Shown piece by piece: positions 35,821 to 48,179 of a stretch of DNA of 64,000 bases. Position 1 is the first letter of the stretch. Every line of letters starts with the position of its first letter. Source of the DNA: Morchella semilibera (lineage: Eukaryota > Ascomycota > Pezizomycetes > Pezizales > Morchellaceae); contig WBVU01000011.1 in NCBI GenBank assembly GCA_009192285.1, positions 864,668-928,667 on the forward strand, in the 5' to 3' direction. The translations under genes were made by a program, and so were the position numbers. The notes below the pieces were generated by a model, which made no database searches, had not been told where the DNA came from, and was given only the letters and a program-made list of their open reading frames with translations.

Positions 35821-36971
35821 ACGAGTGTGCTGGGGACTGGAGGGTGGGGGGGTCTTGTGTGTCTGTGACAGCACGGAGAGATAGATAGATAGAGACATCT
35901 ATAAATACCACCACCGCCGTTATCGTTTGCAACCCTTGACCCATTTTAATTCTTTTGCTTCCCTTCGTTGGCCGTTGTGATAAATAAAAGTAAACTTGTA
36001 GCAAGTGCCAGTGGCCGTGTATACCCATCCATCCACACTCACACTCCTCCCATTGCAACATAGAATACAAACATATAGTAATCAGAACCACGTATCAGCC
36101 CTTCTTCCCCGCTCCATAAGATTTTTGCATCTGTGTAACTTTAGCCCACAATTCCTGGCCGGTGATGCAAAGACTCGGAGGGAGTAGGAGACCGGATCAC
36201 AGGATCTCACTCGTACCACCCCACCAAGGGCCGGCCTGTGTTGTGCTCTGCATACATGCACCTACACACCCGAACAACACAACGCAGGTTACTCTAGCAC
36301 AGCGGGCACGAAGAGAAGAGATGTCATTCCGCGCGCACGCCCACACACGCAAAAATACACTCCACGATCCCTACCATGACCATTGTTACCGCCAGTGACA
36401 CGCTGTTCTGTCCCTGCATGTAGTTTATATACCGCCTGCATGGTCAGCCGCCGAGGGCCAATGACTGGCGGCACAGGATACGCCCGCATCAAGCTATCAG
36501 CACACGGGTTCAGTTCAGGGTCGACGGGGGGGTACTTTTTTGTAAGGGACTCGGCTAACGCGTAGGGTTTTTTTTTTTTTAGCATTTTTCCATTCTTGCT
36601 ATACGAGGGGGCCCGTGGATTATAGTGGTCGAGTGATAATACGTGATTGGGACTACTATAGTTGGTACCTAGCTGAGTGGATTCAATGCTGGGGGTATAT
36701 GCTACCATTTTATAGAAAGTACGTTGATGGCTATATCATGCATATATCTGCTTAATGGTAGCATGGGACTGCCAGGTCTGTCTATATGCTTCACTATCAG
36801 TTCGCCTTTCGTGGAGCTTATGCTTATATTTAATTCTTGCTCACTGTACTCGGCATCAGCATCATAATCACGAACCTACGCATGCAGTACACATAAACTG
36901 GAACCCCCCCAAAAGGAGAGAAGGAGGAAAAAGAAGAGGGGAGCAGAACACACACTCGCACCCTCACACCA
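35821..36971. other. Convergent intergenic region
   Basis: About 1.15 kb between the CVNH gene and the BSP-family gene. It contains a short (GATA)n run (35879-35896) and a T run (36569-36580). Reading frames of up to 139 codons are present, but none looks coding. Confidence 0.45.
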
Positions 36972-37904
36972 CTACGGCTCCCCAATCCCATACAGCTCTC
37001 TATACTCCCTCCACAGCGCCTCCACCCCACACCCACTGCACACCTCCTCCCACATACCATCTCTATACTTCCCTCTCCCCAGCAGCGAATTCACCCTCCT
37101 CACCGTCCCCTCCCCGAACCTCTGCTCGAGCCACTCCAAAAAGTACGCCGTGTTCTGGTACCCGTCGTCCCAGCGCTTCCCCCCACGGCGCCAATGGGGC
37201 GGCGAGAACCCCGCCCGCAGCCGCACCCAGTCGGCGATGCCCTCCACCAGCCCGCCGGGACACGTCCCGCGCGCGTTGTGCTGGAAGCAGTGCACCATCT
37301 CGTGGCGCACGACGCCGAGGATCTCGGCGGACGCGAGCGCGGGGGAGAGCCCGCTGAGGTAGCGCAGCGAGAAGTGGATCTCCTTGTGGTCACTGTCCAG
37401 CTCGGTGGAGGTTGTGTAAGCGACACCGTCCATGTCGCGGAGGATAAGGGTTACGGAGCGCTGGCTGTTATGGGCGGGGGCATGTTATTAAATAGCACTA
37501 GAACTACCCCCTTCTTCACCGCCTTCACCCCCCTTAAAATCCATCGCTAACTAGCTAAAATAAACAGACAGACAACAGGACACAGCTACATACGTATTCG
37601 GCGCCGTCTCAAACGTATACAGCGCCTCCAGCACGCCAACGACCGCATCGTGCATCAGCGTTGCCGTGTTCGCATGCGCAAAGTACACCAGTGCCCCCGG
37701 GTGAGTTACGTCCTTGCACTGAAAGAGCAGTTTCGGGATCTGCCACTCCTTCTTCTTGGCCGGCGCCTTAGAGGAGGAAGGTGTGGGTTCGGGCGGGTGC
37801 GCGCTGGGTACGGTAGACATCTGCGTGAAGACGGGGAGGGGGCGGGTACTCTGCATGGAGGAGGAGGTGACTTCTTCTTCGTCTGGAGGGATGGGTACGC
37901 GCAT
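36972..37904 (-). CDS. BSP-family (plant basic secretory protein) HExxH metallopeptidase
   Basis: Exons 37594-37904 and 36972-37464 give 267 residues. The BSP family is a group of putative zinc peptidases found in plants and fungi. The core has the sequence EILGVVRHEMVHCFQHNARG with the HEMVH zinc/catalytic motif. GGLVEGIADWVRLRAG follows with the downstream acidic ligand, then YFLEWLEQRFGEG. The N-terminal strand is KLLFQCKDVTHPGALVYF. No signal peptide is seen at ATG 37904; the frame extends upstream to an ATG at 38009, but a 3'-splice-like CTATTCTACAG lies between them, so I prefer 37904. The 129-bp intron splits a Thr codon (GTATGT..AACAG). The gene is clearly GC-richer than its flanks. 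Confidence 0.85.
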
Positions 37905-38009
37905 GGGGAGGGTTTCTTTCTTTCTGTAGAATAGGTTGTTATGAGGTGGGGTAGGTGGGTGTGCTTTTAGAAGGTGAGTAGCTCTCTCTGGTGTGTAGCT
38001 CAGGGACAA

Positions 38010-38545
38010 GTAAGAAGGTAAATACCAAGCCCAGGTCAGAGCTCACAAGGTTCATGGGTATAATTAGTAGCTATAACAACCAGAAATTAAAATAGTAGGG
38101 GCATACATACTTGCGCATACGGGATCCTGTTCTATTGTAGTATCAGGTGAGTTGATGCTTTGGATATCATTGCCAGGCGATGGATATGACAATCACATTT
38201 AACTACGATTCGATAGTTATCAAACCCACAAATTAGTAGTGCCAGAGGCTCCGGTCCAGGATTCGGTGCGGCCCTGACCTCAACCGAGGCAGATAGATAC
38301 TCAACTGTCTTAAAATTCTTGTAATAACTTATGGAAAACAACTTTACCGATCATCTCATCGGCCTCTTCATATGCCATAAAAAATATTTGTTATCAAACA
38401 CAGGTAAAACTAAGATATCCATAAAGGCCCAGACAAAAAAAAATAAAAAGAAAGAAACACCATCCACCCATCCCTATCCCTATTAAACCTTCCCCACCCA
38501 TTTGAACAAGACTGATACTCCTATCCCTGCTGTTATGGTGTGATT
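38010..38545. other. Intergenic region downstream of RNR1
   Basis: About 540 bp between the BSP-family gene and the RNR1 stop codon, both on the minus strand. It must include the RNR1 3' UTR. A 69-codon frame (38132-38341) is open but has no support. Confidence 0.45.
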
Positions 38546-41500
38546 CTAAGCAGAGCACATCATGCACTCCTCTTTGTTCTCGATACTACAAGCCAACACA
38601 GCATCGGCATAAATATCTACCTCCCTTTCGTCACTAACACTCTTTGCGTCCTCCTCTTGGCTCTTCTTGTTTTCCAGCTCCTCCAATCCGTCGATTGAAG
38701 TTGGATCGGTGTCTGGATCCGTCGCTAGGAGTGTTGGGGATGGCTGTGACTTCTCGGAGCGAGGAGCAGGAGGTGGAGGCCCGCCAACAGAGACAACACG
38801 TGCAGAAGGTTTGGTAGCCATCATTGGTCGGGGCATCGCAGTCTGAGAAGAGTAGCCGGTATTCGGGATACGTTTCTTTCCAGGAAGAGCACGGGCAACA
38901 TTGGTATCTTCAACTTTAAGGGCTTCTTGATCAACGGTGAATTGCTGTAAAAGAAAGAATCAGTCCAAGTCCCGCAGAATTCATTATAGCAAGCTGGGTG
39001 GAACCTACAATGGCGGCGGCTGCAGCCTGGGTACGGAGATAGTACATTCCAGTCTTCAAGCCCAACTTCCACCCATAGAAATGCATGGATGTCAATTTGC
39101 CCATGGTAGGATTCTGGATATGGATATTGAGGGATTGTGACTGGTCGATAAAAGCACCGCGATCGGCGGCCATTTCAAGGATCTTCTTCTGTGAAATTTC
39201 CCAGACAGTTTTGTAGAGTGCTTTGATATCATCCGGGATATTCGGGATATTTTGTATACTGCCATTGCTGGCGATAATACGGTTCTTCATGTTATCGCTC
39301 CACAGACCCATGTCTACAAGGTCTTTCAGCAACCAAGGGTTCACAATCTGGAATTCTCCTGCCAACACGCGGCGAGAGTAAATGTTGGATGTGTATGGTT
39401 CGAAACACTCGTTGAACCCTAGAATCTGGGAAGTGGATGCAGTAGGCATTGGTGCAACAAGAAGAGAATTTCGAAGACCGTGCTTCTTAACCTTTGCTTT
39501 TAGTTCGTCCCAATCCCAAAGGTCTGTTGGGGTGACACCCCACATGTCATACTGAAGCTGGCCCTTTGAGGCTGGGGAGCCTTCGTAACTTGAGTATGGG
39601 CCCTGAGCTTCAGCCAACTCAGTCGAAGCTTCAACAGCAGCATGATAGATAGTTTCAAAAATCTGAATGTTGAGTTGTTTTGCCTGTGGGGATTCGAATG
39701 GCATGCGAAGAGCGAGGAAAGCATCGGCAAGACCTAAACATCATAATTTAGAAAATGGGCATACAAAATGGACTGAGAGGCGAGCACAAACCTTGGACAC
39801 CCACAGCAACGGGTCTATGATTCATGTTGCTTCTTTTAGCCTCCTCAACAGGGTAGAAGTTCACATCGATGATCTTGTTCAGGTTCCTGACAACAACCTT
39901 TGTAACATCATGTAGCCTTGCAAAATCATACTCGCCCCTTTGAACATCTACGAAAGTTGGCAAAGCGAGAGAAGCCAAGTTACATACAGCAACCTCGTCA
40001 GGGGAACTATATTCCACAATCTCTGTGCAAAGATTGGAAGATTTGATAGTCCCTAGATTCTGCTGATTTGATTTGCGGTTGCAGGCATCTTTATAAACGA
40101 TAAAGGGATTTCCGGTCTCGGTCTGAGTCTCCAGGATGGCATACCAAAGCTTCTGAGCCTTCATTGTCTGACGAGGCAGACCAGGGGTCTTCTCGTATTT
40201 ATTGTATAGAGCCTCAAACTCATCACCCCAAACGTCGGCTAAACCAGGCGCCTCGTTAGGGCAGAACAAGCTCCAATCACCGTTTTTCTCAACCCGTTTC
40301 ATGAACAAATCAGGGACCCAGAGGGCATAGAAAAGATCTCTAGCACGAATCTACCAATCATGTATTCCGTCAGTTGCATATATTTTTAAAAAAAATACCA
40401 CGCAAGGGCTATTACCTCTTCCTTTCCATGATTCTTCCTCAAGTCAATAAAATCCACAATATCGGCGTGCCATGGCTCGAGATAAATAGCAAAAGCACCA
40501 GGTCTTTTATTTCCGCCCTGGTCAACATATCTTGCGGTATTGTTATAAACCCTGAGCATAGGCACGATTCCATTGGAACTACCGTTTGTCCCAGCAATAT
40601 AAGAGCCAGTAGCACGGATATTATGGATATGAAGCCCGATACCACCAGCGGTTTTTGAAATCATAGCACAGACTTTCAGAGTGTCGTAAATTCCCTCTAT
40701 AGAGTCATCCTTCATCGCAACCAAGAAGCAAGATGATAGCTGTGGGGAAGGAGTTCCCGCGTTGAAAAGAGTGGGCGAAGCGTGAGTAAAATGCTTGGCT
40801 GACATGAGGTTGTAGGTTTCAATGGTCTTTTCAACATCTTCGCCGTGAATTCCGACTGCCACTCTCATCAGCATGTGCTGTGGACGTTCGGCAACTTGTC
40901 CATCTATGCGCAAAAGATATGAACGCTCCATTGTTTTAAACCCGAAGTAATTGTAGTTAAAGTCTTTGTCATAGACAATGGCAGAGTTAAGCTCGGAGGC
41001 ATGACGCATAACTGTTTCATAGGTTTGTGTTGAAATCATGGGTGAAGGGCGGCCGTTTTTCTGCTAAGGATAAGTCTACGAATGATAATACTGGCTCGGA
41101 AGGCTAAGAACTTACGGGATTAACATAGTGATACAAGTCACTTACGACTTGAGAGAATTGCTTCTTAGTTTGTTTGTGTAAGTTGCTAACAGCGATGCGG
41201 GCTGCAAGAATGGCGTAGTCTGGATGGGTAACGGTCATGTAGGCAGCAGTCTCAGCTGCCTTTATGGGCCAATTAGCACGGCTTCTTAACGTACAGTCTT
41301 TTCGATTTAAATTTATCAAGTGGACAAACCAAGTTGTCTAGTTCGACAGTAGTAACTCCTTGATACACCCCCGAAATAACCTTTTGTGTGATAGTCGCCG
41401 CATCTACATGCTCACTGTCTAGTCCATAGCAAAGGCGAGATACACGGGCAGTAATTTTATCAAACTGAACTCGTTCCTTGCGGCCATCTATCGATTGAAT

Positions 41501-41583
41501 GTTTTAGCTTTCGTTCGTATTAAAGCGATTCTAGGCAGGATTATGACTTCGTACCTCTTTTCCAGACATACATATTTGCGGTG
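38546..41583 (-). CDS. RNR1: Ribonucleoside-diphosphate reductase large subunit
   Basis: Exons 41565-41583, 41330-41487, 41116-41259, 40416-41060, 39792-40350, 39009-39733 and 38546-38944 give 882 residues. The enzyme reduces NDPs to dNDPs. The 19-bp first exon (MYVWKR) leads into the ATP-cone [20 protein letters not shown]. Active-site residues visible are the Cys of LSSCFLVAM, the N-x-C-x-E radical site in [10 protein letters not shown], and the redox CxxC at the C-terminus (EECMMCSA). [32 protein letters not shown] and [20 protein letters not shown] are further family blocks. All six introns (77, 70, 55, 65, 58, 64 bp, 5' to 3') are GT..AG. The Pro/acid-rich linker before the CxxC is usual for fungi. 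Confidence 0.97.
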
Positions 41584-42968
41584 CTTTGATGATGATAAGT
41601 CTTATGCTACTGAGTGGAGTCTGTGTGCTAGCTACGTCTCAGAATTGAGGCTCAAGGAGGGGTATAGAGGTTTGATAGTAGTTGTGCAATCCGGTGTATC
41701 TTGTACCCTTTCAATTTTGGATGAAAAGAAGAGATGGATAGAACCAATTCAAAAATGAGGACTCAATATATATATTGAGTGGACGTGATATGAGAAGTGG
41801 AGGGGAGGGGCGTTTCCAACGAGGGGCGCGTTGAGAGGGTTTTTCTCACGCGTATATTGGCTTGGCAAAGATTAGGGCTAGAAAATGTGTATGCAAGGGT
41901 TGATGTGTAGTTATCGAACACGGATTGGTTTTGGTCTGACGTACAATTACTTAAGTTGTTCGGGTGCAAAGTGTTTATGCCCAAAGCATGGAGCTAACTT
42001 TTGAACCCTGGAATGCTAGATGTGCCTGGGTTCATTTGATAATAGGTTACGCTGACATGCCATTTCTCATATTTTAGAAATCCTGCCACTAATTCACTGC
42101 TCGGAGTAATAAAATGTAATCTAGTCCCTCCCAAATATCTCGGTCACAAGAAATCACTCACTTCCCAACTGGCACTAAACCAAATTCGACATGCTGGCGT
42201 GTATTTCTAACAACAGCTTGCGATTATAGCAAACCGGAGGTTATATTAGGCCCAAATAAATGCAACTGGTATTAGCACTGGGAAAGTTCATAGGCAAATA
42301 CATCTACATACATGCCTCTTTGCCCCCGGCCTGAGCTATTACACGTAGTTTGGGTGTCGAATTAACCATACCATTAGCGCCGCCGCCAAAAAGGGCTACG
42401 GCCTGAGTCATTACGGAGACCATGTAGATACCAATTGATTACATTTTATGACTGATACGCCCGCTACCTGTCTCGGTATCGTTATGCGGCGGTCATACCG
42501 AGATGTATGAGATAGCAATTTATTCACCGATTGGTTTGTGCTGCAAAACGCATGCAATGAAGGAGTAATACATAACGACTAGGGTGAACACATGTGCGCG
42601 AGGGCTGATTACTCAATTCATCAGCAAGGTCTTGAATGCGGAAGAGTTCGGTATATGCATGTGCATTTAGATTAAACTACAAGTACGTAATGGCTCATAA
42701 AACGGCATCAGTCAAACTGATTGACGGGATTGGCTAGCCAGAAAAGACTGATAGGTTTCCTTGTATTTTCTGTAGGGCATGTATTGTTTCTATCTTCTTC
42801 AGTGTATACCCGCCACATTTCTCTATCTGATGATCGATTCTACTAACTACATGTATTATACAGGGCCCTCTATGAGCCCGAGCGAATATCTCTATAGAGA
42901 GGAGATCTAAAGAAATAAAGAAAGGAAGGAAAGAACGCCAGCAATGACACCCACTAATACCCCTAAAA
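41584..42968. other. Intergenic region with the RNR1 promoter
   Basis: About 1.4 kb between RNR1 and the downstream end of the kinase-like gene. Apart from the MCB box upstream of RNR1 I see no gene. TACATGTA lies near 42848. A GGCGCG sequence at 41824-41829 lies close to the MCB box. Confidence 0.5.
41848..41853. promoter_or_regulatory. MCB-type ACGCGT box upstream of RNR1
   Basis: ACGCGT (MluI cell-cycle box, bound by MBF in yeasts) lies 265 bp upstream of the RNR1 ATG at 41583. MBF control of RNR1 at G1/S is well established in yeasts; applying it here is inference from a single hexamer and its position. Confidence 0.5.
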
Positions 42969-45278
42969 CTATACATTTGGACTCAACAAGTCATACTTCA
43001 CCAAGTTCTCCACATCTTCAATTGAGTTGTTCAGAATTTGTCTCATCTCAAGTCCCAACCAAACCTTCAAAAAGCTCAAGTCGGCGCCTCTGTTTCCATC
43101 ATCACCTCCTAGGATACCTGCGCCACTTCCAGCTCCAATAGATCTCAACATGGGTAGAGAACTGTGGTCCATAGCTCAGTCAAAAACTCCAGACATAGGT
43201 CAGAAGCGGCGTACCTTTTCAGCAGGTCCATTCCCGGGTCTAGACTACGTCCAATTCCCTCGAGGAGTAGGATGGATAATATAACATTGATGAAATCACC
43301 CTCCATACGTACATGATGTACGCGAACCATTTGAAGGACATCGGAAAGAATATCGCCGATCGTGATGTTTCCTAAAGCTAATGTGCGAGATTTTACTGCA
43401 AGTACAAGATGCTGCATTTTAAGCGCAAATATCTCTTTGTCAATGACAGCGGAGGGGGCTCTGCTTCTCTCAATCATGAGGTGACCCGCGCGGTATCCGT
43501 CGAATTCAGCGACGGCACGGAATAGATCAAGAAAGTTATGCCGATTTTTGGCGTTAAGTTCAGTTACTAGACCCGTATCGATAAATATGAGTTGAGGCCT
43601 GTAACCTTCAGCATCAAGACGGCCTAATTCCTCTACCCACTTTTCTGGGTTTCGATGGTATGGGCTTAGCCGTGAGAGAACATCATTCGTGACTTCTTTG
43701 TGGTTGTCTACATTCTTTTCGCGCTCGGAGGTGGGGACGAGCATTGAGAACCTAGATATAAGACTAGGGGGTTCAGGTTTGTGAAAGCGAACCATAATAT
43801 TTCCAGGATGAAGATCTGCATGGATGAAGTTATCCATAATCAACATATGCTAAGAGATACTGGCTGTCAGTATCTACGCTCCAGTCATTGGAACCATCCG
43901 GAGACACGAACCAAAAAGCTGTCCAACCCCATATCAGATATATCCCTCTCAAATACCCCAGCCCCACACTCCAGAAATGCACGGAGGGGTATTCCATGGG
44001 CGAACTCCTCTATTAGTACTTCGCGGGTAGTGTAATGACTATATGGCATTGGGAATGTGACTGTGGCCCTATCTCTGAAATTCGACCGAAATCTCGAGAG
44101 ATTAGCAGCTTCAATTCGCAAATCCATCTGCAAACGCATCATTCCACTAAATTGTGCAACCTCTTCTGGGAAGGACAACCATTCCAGAGTAGGGACCGAG
44201 TGCAACAACGCTGCAAAGAAGGCCATAATCCTTAGGTCTCGGAGGACAGTCTTCTCCACTCGTGGATGAAGAACTTTAATAGCAACGTGGGAGGAGGGAA
44301 CTTCGTGGGGTAATGGCGATCCGGAAAGAAATCCAACAGTTCTGCGATATCTCCCTTTGTCTTCCTTTGCATCATTTAATTGCGGAACGAAGTCGGGTTT
44401 TAGCTTCGCCCTATAAACCTGGGCTATAGCTCCAATTCCCAGAGGAGTTTCATCAAACTCCTCGAATATATCTTCAAATGCTCTGCCGCCAAAAGCGCGA
44501 CTTATGATTCTCTTCGTTTCAAATAGCGAGTGTGGACGGGCATTAGAGTGTAATTTTGACATCATTTCGCACATCTCAGTAGGAAAAATATCTGTCCGAG
44601 ACGCTGCCCATTGCCCTAACTATTTTCATGAGTAACACTCACAAAGATGTGGTTTGTTCATACCTTTATAAATGTTGGGCCAGCTTGCTCCATGGACTTT
44701 ATTAAAAAGGTATACCACAATATTGTCCCTTGGCGCTCGTTACTTTTGTCCGGTAATCGTTTCCCCAGATATACCAAAGGCACCGCAAGAATTAAAGGCA
44801 CGAAGATTGTTACTAGAGTGACAAACCGAAATCCGGTAGCGATCGGCTCTATTAACCAGTTGATAGCCAGAATTCTTATGTGGTTGACAATACGCAGGAC
44901 GATATTCCGATCCTTTGAAAGAGCTTGTAATAGCTCTTCTCGTTCCAGATCCGATTCCTCAAGCATAAGTTGCTCAATGGTTTTCCCAGAAGGAATATCC
45001 GGGGGTGCGTTCTCAACTAGCCCCCTTCCATCCCCAGTTGATGAGAGCCCCAGAGGAGCCACCACCGCGAGTGTGGCCGAACCAATGTAAAACGCACGTT
45101 TACCATGAAACCGAGACCATTTGTTTTGTTTGTGTTGTGATGAGACATTACCAACGTTGAAGAGCGACTTTGAAGTCTGGCATGGAACTCGGCTATGACG
45201 TATTGATGCCCAGGAAAATCTTGGGTGAAGAAGGGTGGACGTTGGTAACCGCCGACAGAGAAGAGCAGATGTCCTCAT
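42969..45278 (-). CDS. CQD1: Mitochondrial ABC1/ADCK (UbiB) kinase-like protein, Cqd1/ADCK2 type
   Basis: Exons 44664-45278, 43912-44619, 43215-43849 and 42969-43161 give 716 residues. UbiB-family proteins are atypical kinase/ATPase-like proteins affecting coenzyme Q in mitochondria; yeast Cqd1 influences CoQ distribution. The N-terminus is Arg/Ser-rich like a presequence, and hydrophobic segments lie at about residues 65-80 and 145-170. The family KxGQ motif is FIKLGQWAASRTDIFP. The nucleotide loop reads GIGAIAQVYRA, the Lys lies in HVAIKVLHP, the catalytic loop is FIHADLHPGNIMV, and the DFG position is FIDTGL. The LGQWAASR and SKLHSNA blocks favour the ADCK2/Cqd1 branch over Coq8. Introns are 44, 62 and 53 bp; the middle donor is GTTCGT. 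The symbol is assigned by similarity from memory. Confidence 0.85.
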
Positions 45279-46043
45279 TATCGACGTAGGGTGACAGAGA
45301 TAGGCCTCTTGTCCGTGAAAACCGAATTGATGAAGACAAGGAGTTTAAACATACATGTAATGGGATTCTAGCTGTAGGCGGCGGACCCCGGATGGGAATT
45401 CAAAACCGGCCCCTTGTTGCACATGTCAGCATCATGGTTCACATGGCATCTCAAGTGGTATGGGTACATGTAGCCTGTGGGTTGTATAAAGCTATCGCTG
45501 ATCATGAGTTCCTATGGGCAGCCTTGGCTTACCCCCTTAAGTCCCACATTATTACATTGTGCCTCTCCAGTTGGGCACAATCATATAAAATCACCCACAC
45601 GTGAGGAGGACCCAACTTGGCCGGTGGTATCTACTTAATTGTTCTATTTCAATAAAAATTATAGTATAGAAAGTCCGATGCCTTTAAACCTACATGTATC
45701 TAACCTAGAAACAGTCTACCTAGAGTACTACATGTAGTACTCAATACAAACCGAAAGGTTATAATATAGGAAGTCTCAAAGATGTTGTAGCTAGTGCTCA
45801 TAATTCGTAATGATTATCCAATCCGGCTTCAAATAGGTACGCCCTCTTCCCTCCAACCCAACCCAACCCAAAACAAAACAAAACTCCAACCCTACACATG
45901 TCGCCAAAAAAGAAAAAACTCAAACTCCAGGGCAAGCGTGCTGTCCCCCTGTATGATTATAAAGAAACTAAAGTAACGACTCTGTTTAGGTGATCCTATA
46001 GAGCCAGGGGGGCTTCCCCCACCCCTTCAATCCTAGCCCTCTC
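45279..46043. other. Intergenic region with clustered TACATGTA palindromes
   Basis: About 765 bp. TACATGTA occurs near 45353, 45467, 45691 and 45729. The last is the centre of a perfect 20-bp palindrome at 45723-45742. No gene is supported. Confidence 0.5.
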
Positions 46044-47345
46044 TCACCTGATTCTCATAGATGATGTATCAATACCATTTACGCGATGTCTCCTGTTAAT
46101 TCTCTGCTCGTTGATCAGCGACATTGTTGGAGTTGGGTGAGGACTGCGCGTACATCGTCGTTTCCGGGTGATGCTATGGTGCAAAATATTGGTTGTGGTT
46201 CCTGTTCTTCGCCCTTTCCCGCTTTCATTAATATCTGATACATCATCATCAATATCTGATGCAGATATGGTGGAGTCACGGGAGTGATGCCGTCTTTTAC
46301 TTCTGGAGGTGGAAGAGGAGGTGAAGGCAACAGGGCTCATTAGGGTTCGGTGGGTAGAGGGGTGTGTGGAATTTAGAGCAATGGGTTTTTTAAGCTTTGG
46401 TTGAGGCGTGGTTGCTCTTCCTGCGTCAACAGATGTATCCTCGTCTAATTCGTGGGATAAAACCTGCGATGCAAGGAACCGTAGCGCCTCTAATCCATCA
46501 TCTTCGGTCGTGCCTCTTCCTACCACACCATCCACTCGTCTCGCTAGACCATTCCTTTCTGGTATATTGGTAGAGTTATGTATCTCATCCCCATCCCCAC
46601 CTCCACCCCCGTCCCTACCACTGACAGTAACATGACGATCTTCAGGCGAACGCGATGCGTCTAGCTGATGCTGCCGATTATCGCGAATCCTTTTCTTTAG
46701 CCTTTCATTTTCATCTTTGGAATCCACCAATTCATCGCGGTACTCTCTGAGAGACCTCTTTGCCTTCCGTAGCCTACGCTTATATGCCTCATTCTCCTCC
46801 GCGAGTGCGAGCTGTTGGGTTGTACTGAATGAGCTTTGGTCTAATCGCAAGACCTCAACTTCCCGGCGTGTGATTTCGGATTCAACTTGGTGTCGCGCTG
46901 CAGCCTCCGTAGTTTCCATCTCGAGAATTTTATGTTGGAGGAGATAATGTGCAGAATTTGTACGCAATGCAATGATGGAAGATGAGAGGGCTTTGATATG
47001 CTGGTTCGCAAGTTTAAGCTTTTCTCGCAGCGTTGTCAGGTCATATGAATCAATTACGGATGCAGAAAGATCTTCCCAACCCTCTATTGAAGGACTGTGA
47101 GGTTGCGTAGCTAGTGATATAGCAGAGGTAGGATCTATAGGTGTAGGCATGGTGGAGACGGAAGTGGAAGACGAAGGCGCGAAAGACTGTGCACTCGTGG
47201 AGGCGAAGGATGGCGGGGGGATAAGGCGAATTATAGGGCGACCCCTATCCTGGTGTGCAGAAGGTGTCATCTGTGATGATAGTGGGGAGGAAGGGGTGGG
47301 AGTCTCCAGGACAATGGACTGCTGGGAGTCCTCTTGTGAAGGCAT
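46044..47345 (-). CDS. Coiled-coil hypothetical protein, 433 aa
   Basis: A single uninterrupted reading frame. The N-terminal 85 residues are Ser/Pro/Thr-rich and disordered. Residues about 100-220 form a heptad-rich coiled coil starting LTTLREKLKLANQHIKALSS and containing ITRREVEVLRLDQ and YKRRLRKAKRSLREYRDEL. The C-terminal half is low-complexity and basic, with SRSKRRHHSRDS and RKRRCTRSP clusters that could be nuclear-localisation signals. I do not recognise the family. The coiled-coil segment looks constrained, the rest does not. Start ATG 47345 is the first in frame. Confidence 0.75.
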   Translation of the reverse strand: MPSQEDSQQSIVLETPTPSSPLSSQMTPSAHQDRGRPIIRLIPPPSFASTSAQSFAPSSSTSVSTMPTPIDPTSAISLATQPHSPSIEGWEDLSASVIDSYDLTTLREKLKLANQHIKALSSSIIALRTNSAHYLLQHKILEMETTEAAARHQVESEITRREVEVLRLDQSSFSTTQQLALAEENEAYKRRLRKAKRSLREYRDELVDSKDENERLKKRIRDNRQHQLDASRSPEDRHVTVSGRDGGGGGDGDEIHNSTNIPERNGLARRVDGVVGRGTTEDDGLEALRFLASQVLSHELDEDTSVDAGRATTPQPKLKKPIALNSTHPSTHRTLMSPVAFTSSSTSRSKRRHHSRDSTISASDIDDDVSDINESGKGRRTGTTTNILHHSITRKRRCTRSPHPTPTMSLINEQRINRRHRVNGIDTSSMRIR

Positions 47346-47942
47346 TGATATCAGAGATGGCGAAAGCCCTACCCGCCGTGACGTCAGTGATAGGGTGAGC
47401 GGTATTAAGTGGAAATGATAGAAGCTCCGCCTTTTTATCTGTAGGTAAAGTGGGTCGAGTAAGGTAGATGGCGCCTAAGCTTTATCGGACTATGATGTGG
47501 GAAGCTGCGGGTTGTAAACAGACAGCATGGATGGAAGGAGAGGGAGACAATATGATTGTTTCCCCGCATATCAAAACCTAGAGGTTCCATGATAAACCAC
47601 CATACACTCCATCTCACAAAGATTCTGGACTGAACTGGATCTGCATACTACCAGAATCCGGTTGATGTGGACGATTCTTGGCCACATGCAGTCCGGAAAT
47701 GCTGTGAGTACTACTGTGCGGGTGCATGTCAAGCCACATCTTCTGCAGCCACATTCATTATTATGGCCACTTAGACGAGCTCTTATAAAAAGAAGTAGAG
47801 TACCTCGACCTCCTAAAAATAAGATTGAAAATTAACAGGTTTATTACCGAGATCTCTCAATTTCCGTTTTCGTGGTCAGGTCTCTAATATCAAAAGGACC
47901 TAGACTACATGTACATAAGGACATTCTACTCTAGGTAAAGTA
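47346..47942. other. Promoter side of the coiled-coil gene, left flank of the transposon
   Basis: About 600 bp between the coiled-coil gene start and the left end of the transposon. TACATGTA occurs near 47907. Together with 56732-57221 this would have been a shared divergent promoter region of about 1.1 kb before the insertion. Confidence 0.5.
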
Positions 47943-47962
47943 CAATACCAAAAAGGGGGTAT
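47943..47962 (+). repeat. Left terminal inverted repeat
   Basis: It begins CAATACCAAAAAGGGGG and matches the complement of 56712-56731 with a single difference (G versus T at position 13). Similarity falls off sharply after 20 bp. Confidence 0.85.
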
Positions 47963-48179
47963 GGGTTAGTACGGTTGGGCAACTGTAGTACTATAGATTT
48001 TATTGAAAGACCGTAGTCTGACAAGTGCCGCATCATTTCGGCATTCTCGGGAAAATATTTTGTGAAGACTATTGTATTTAAGCGAGAATGCGTTTTGTGA
48101 TGACAACTGTATTTAAACCAAATGTGGCTGTGGTTTGGTAGCGCTATTTAATTTGTTAGAAAGCGCTTTGACCTAAACC

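Noticed and set aside
36755-37357. 200-codon plus-strand frame opposite the BSP peptidase
   Set aside because: Pro/Ser/Arg-rich shadow of GC-rich coding DNA on the other strand.
38132-38341. 69-codon minus-strand frame between the BSP gene and RNR1
   Set aside because: No homologous-looking motif and no convincing splice sites linking it to either neighbour.
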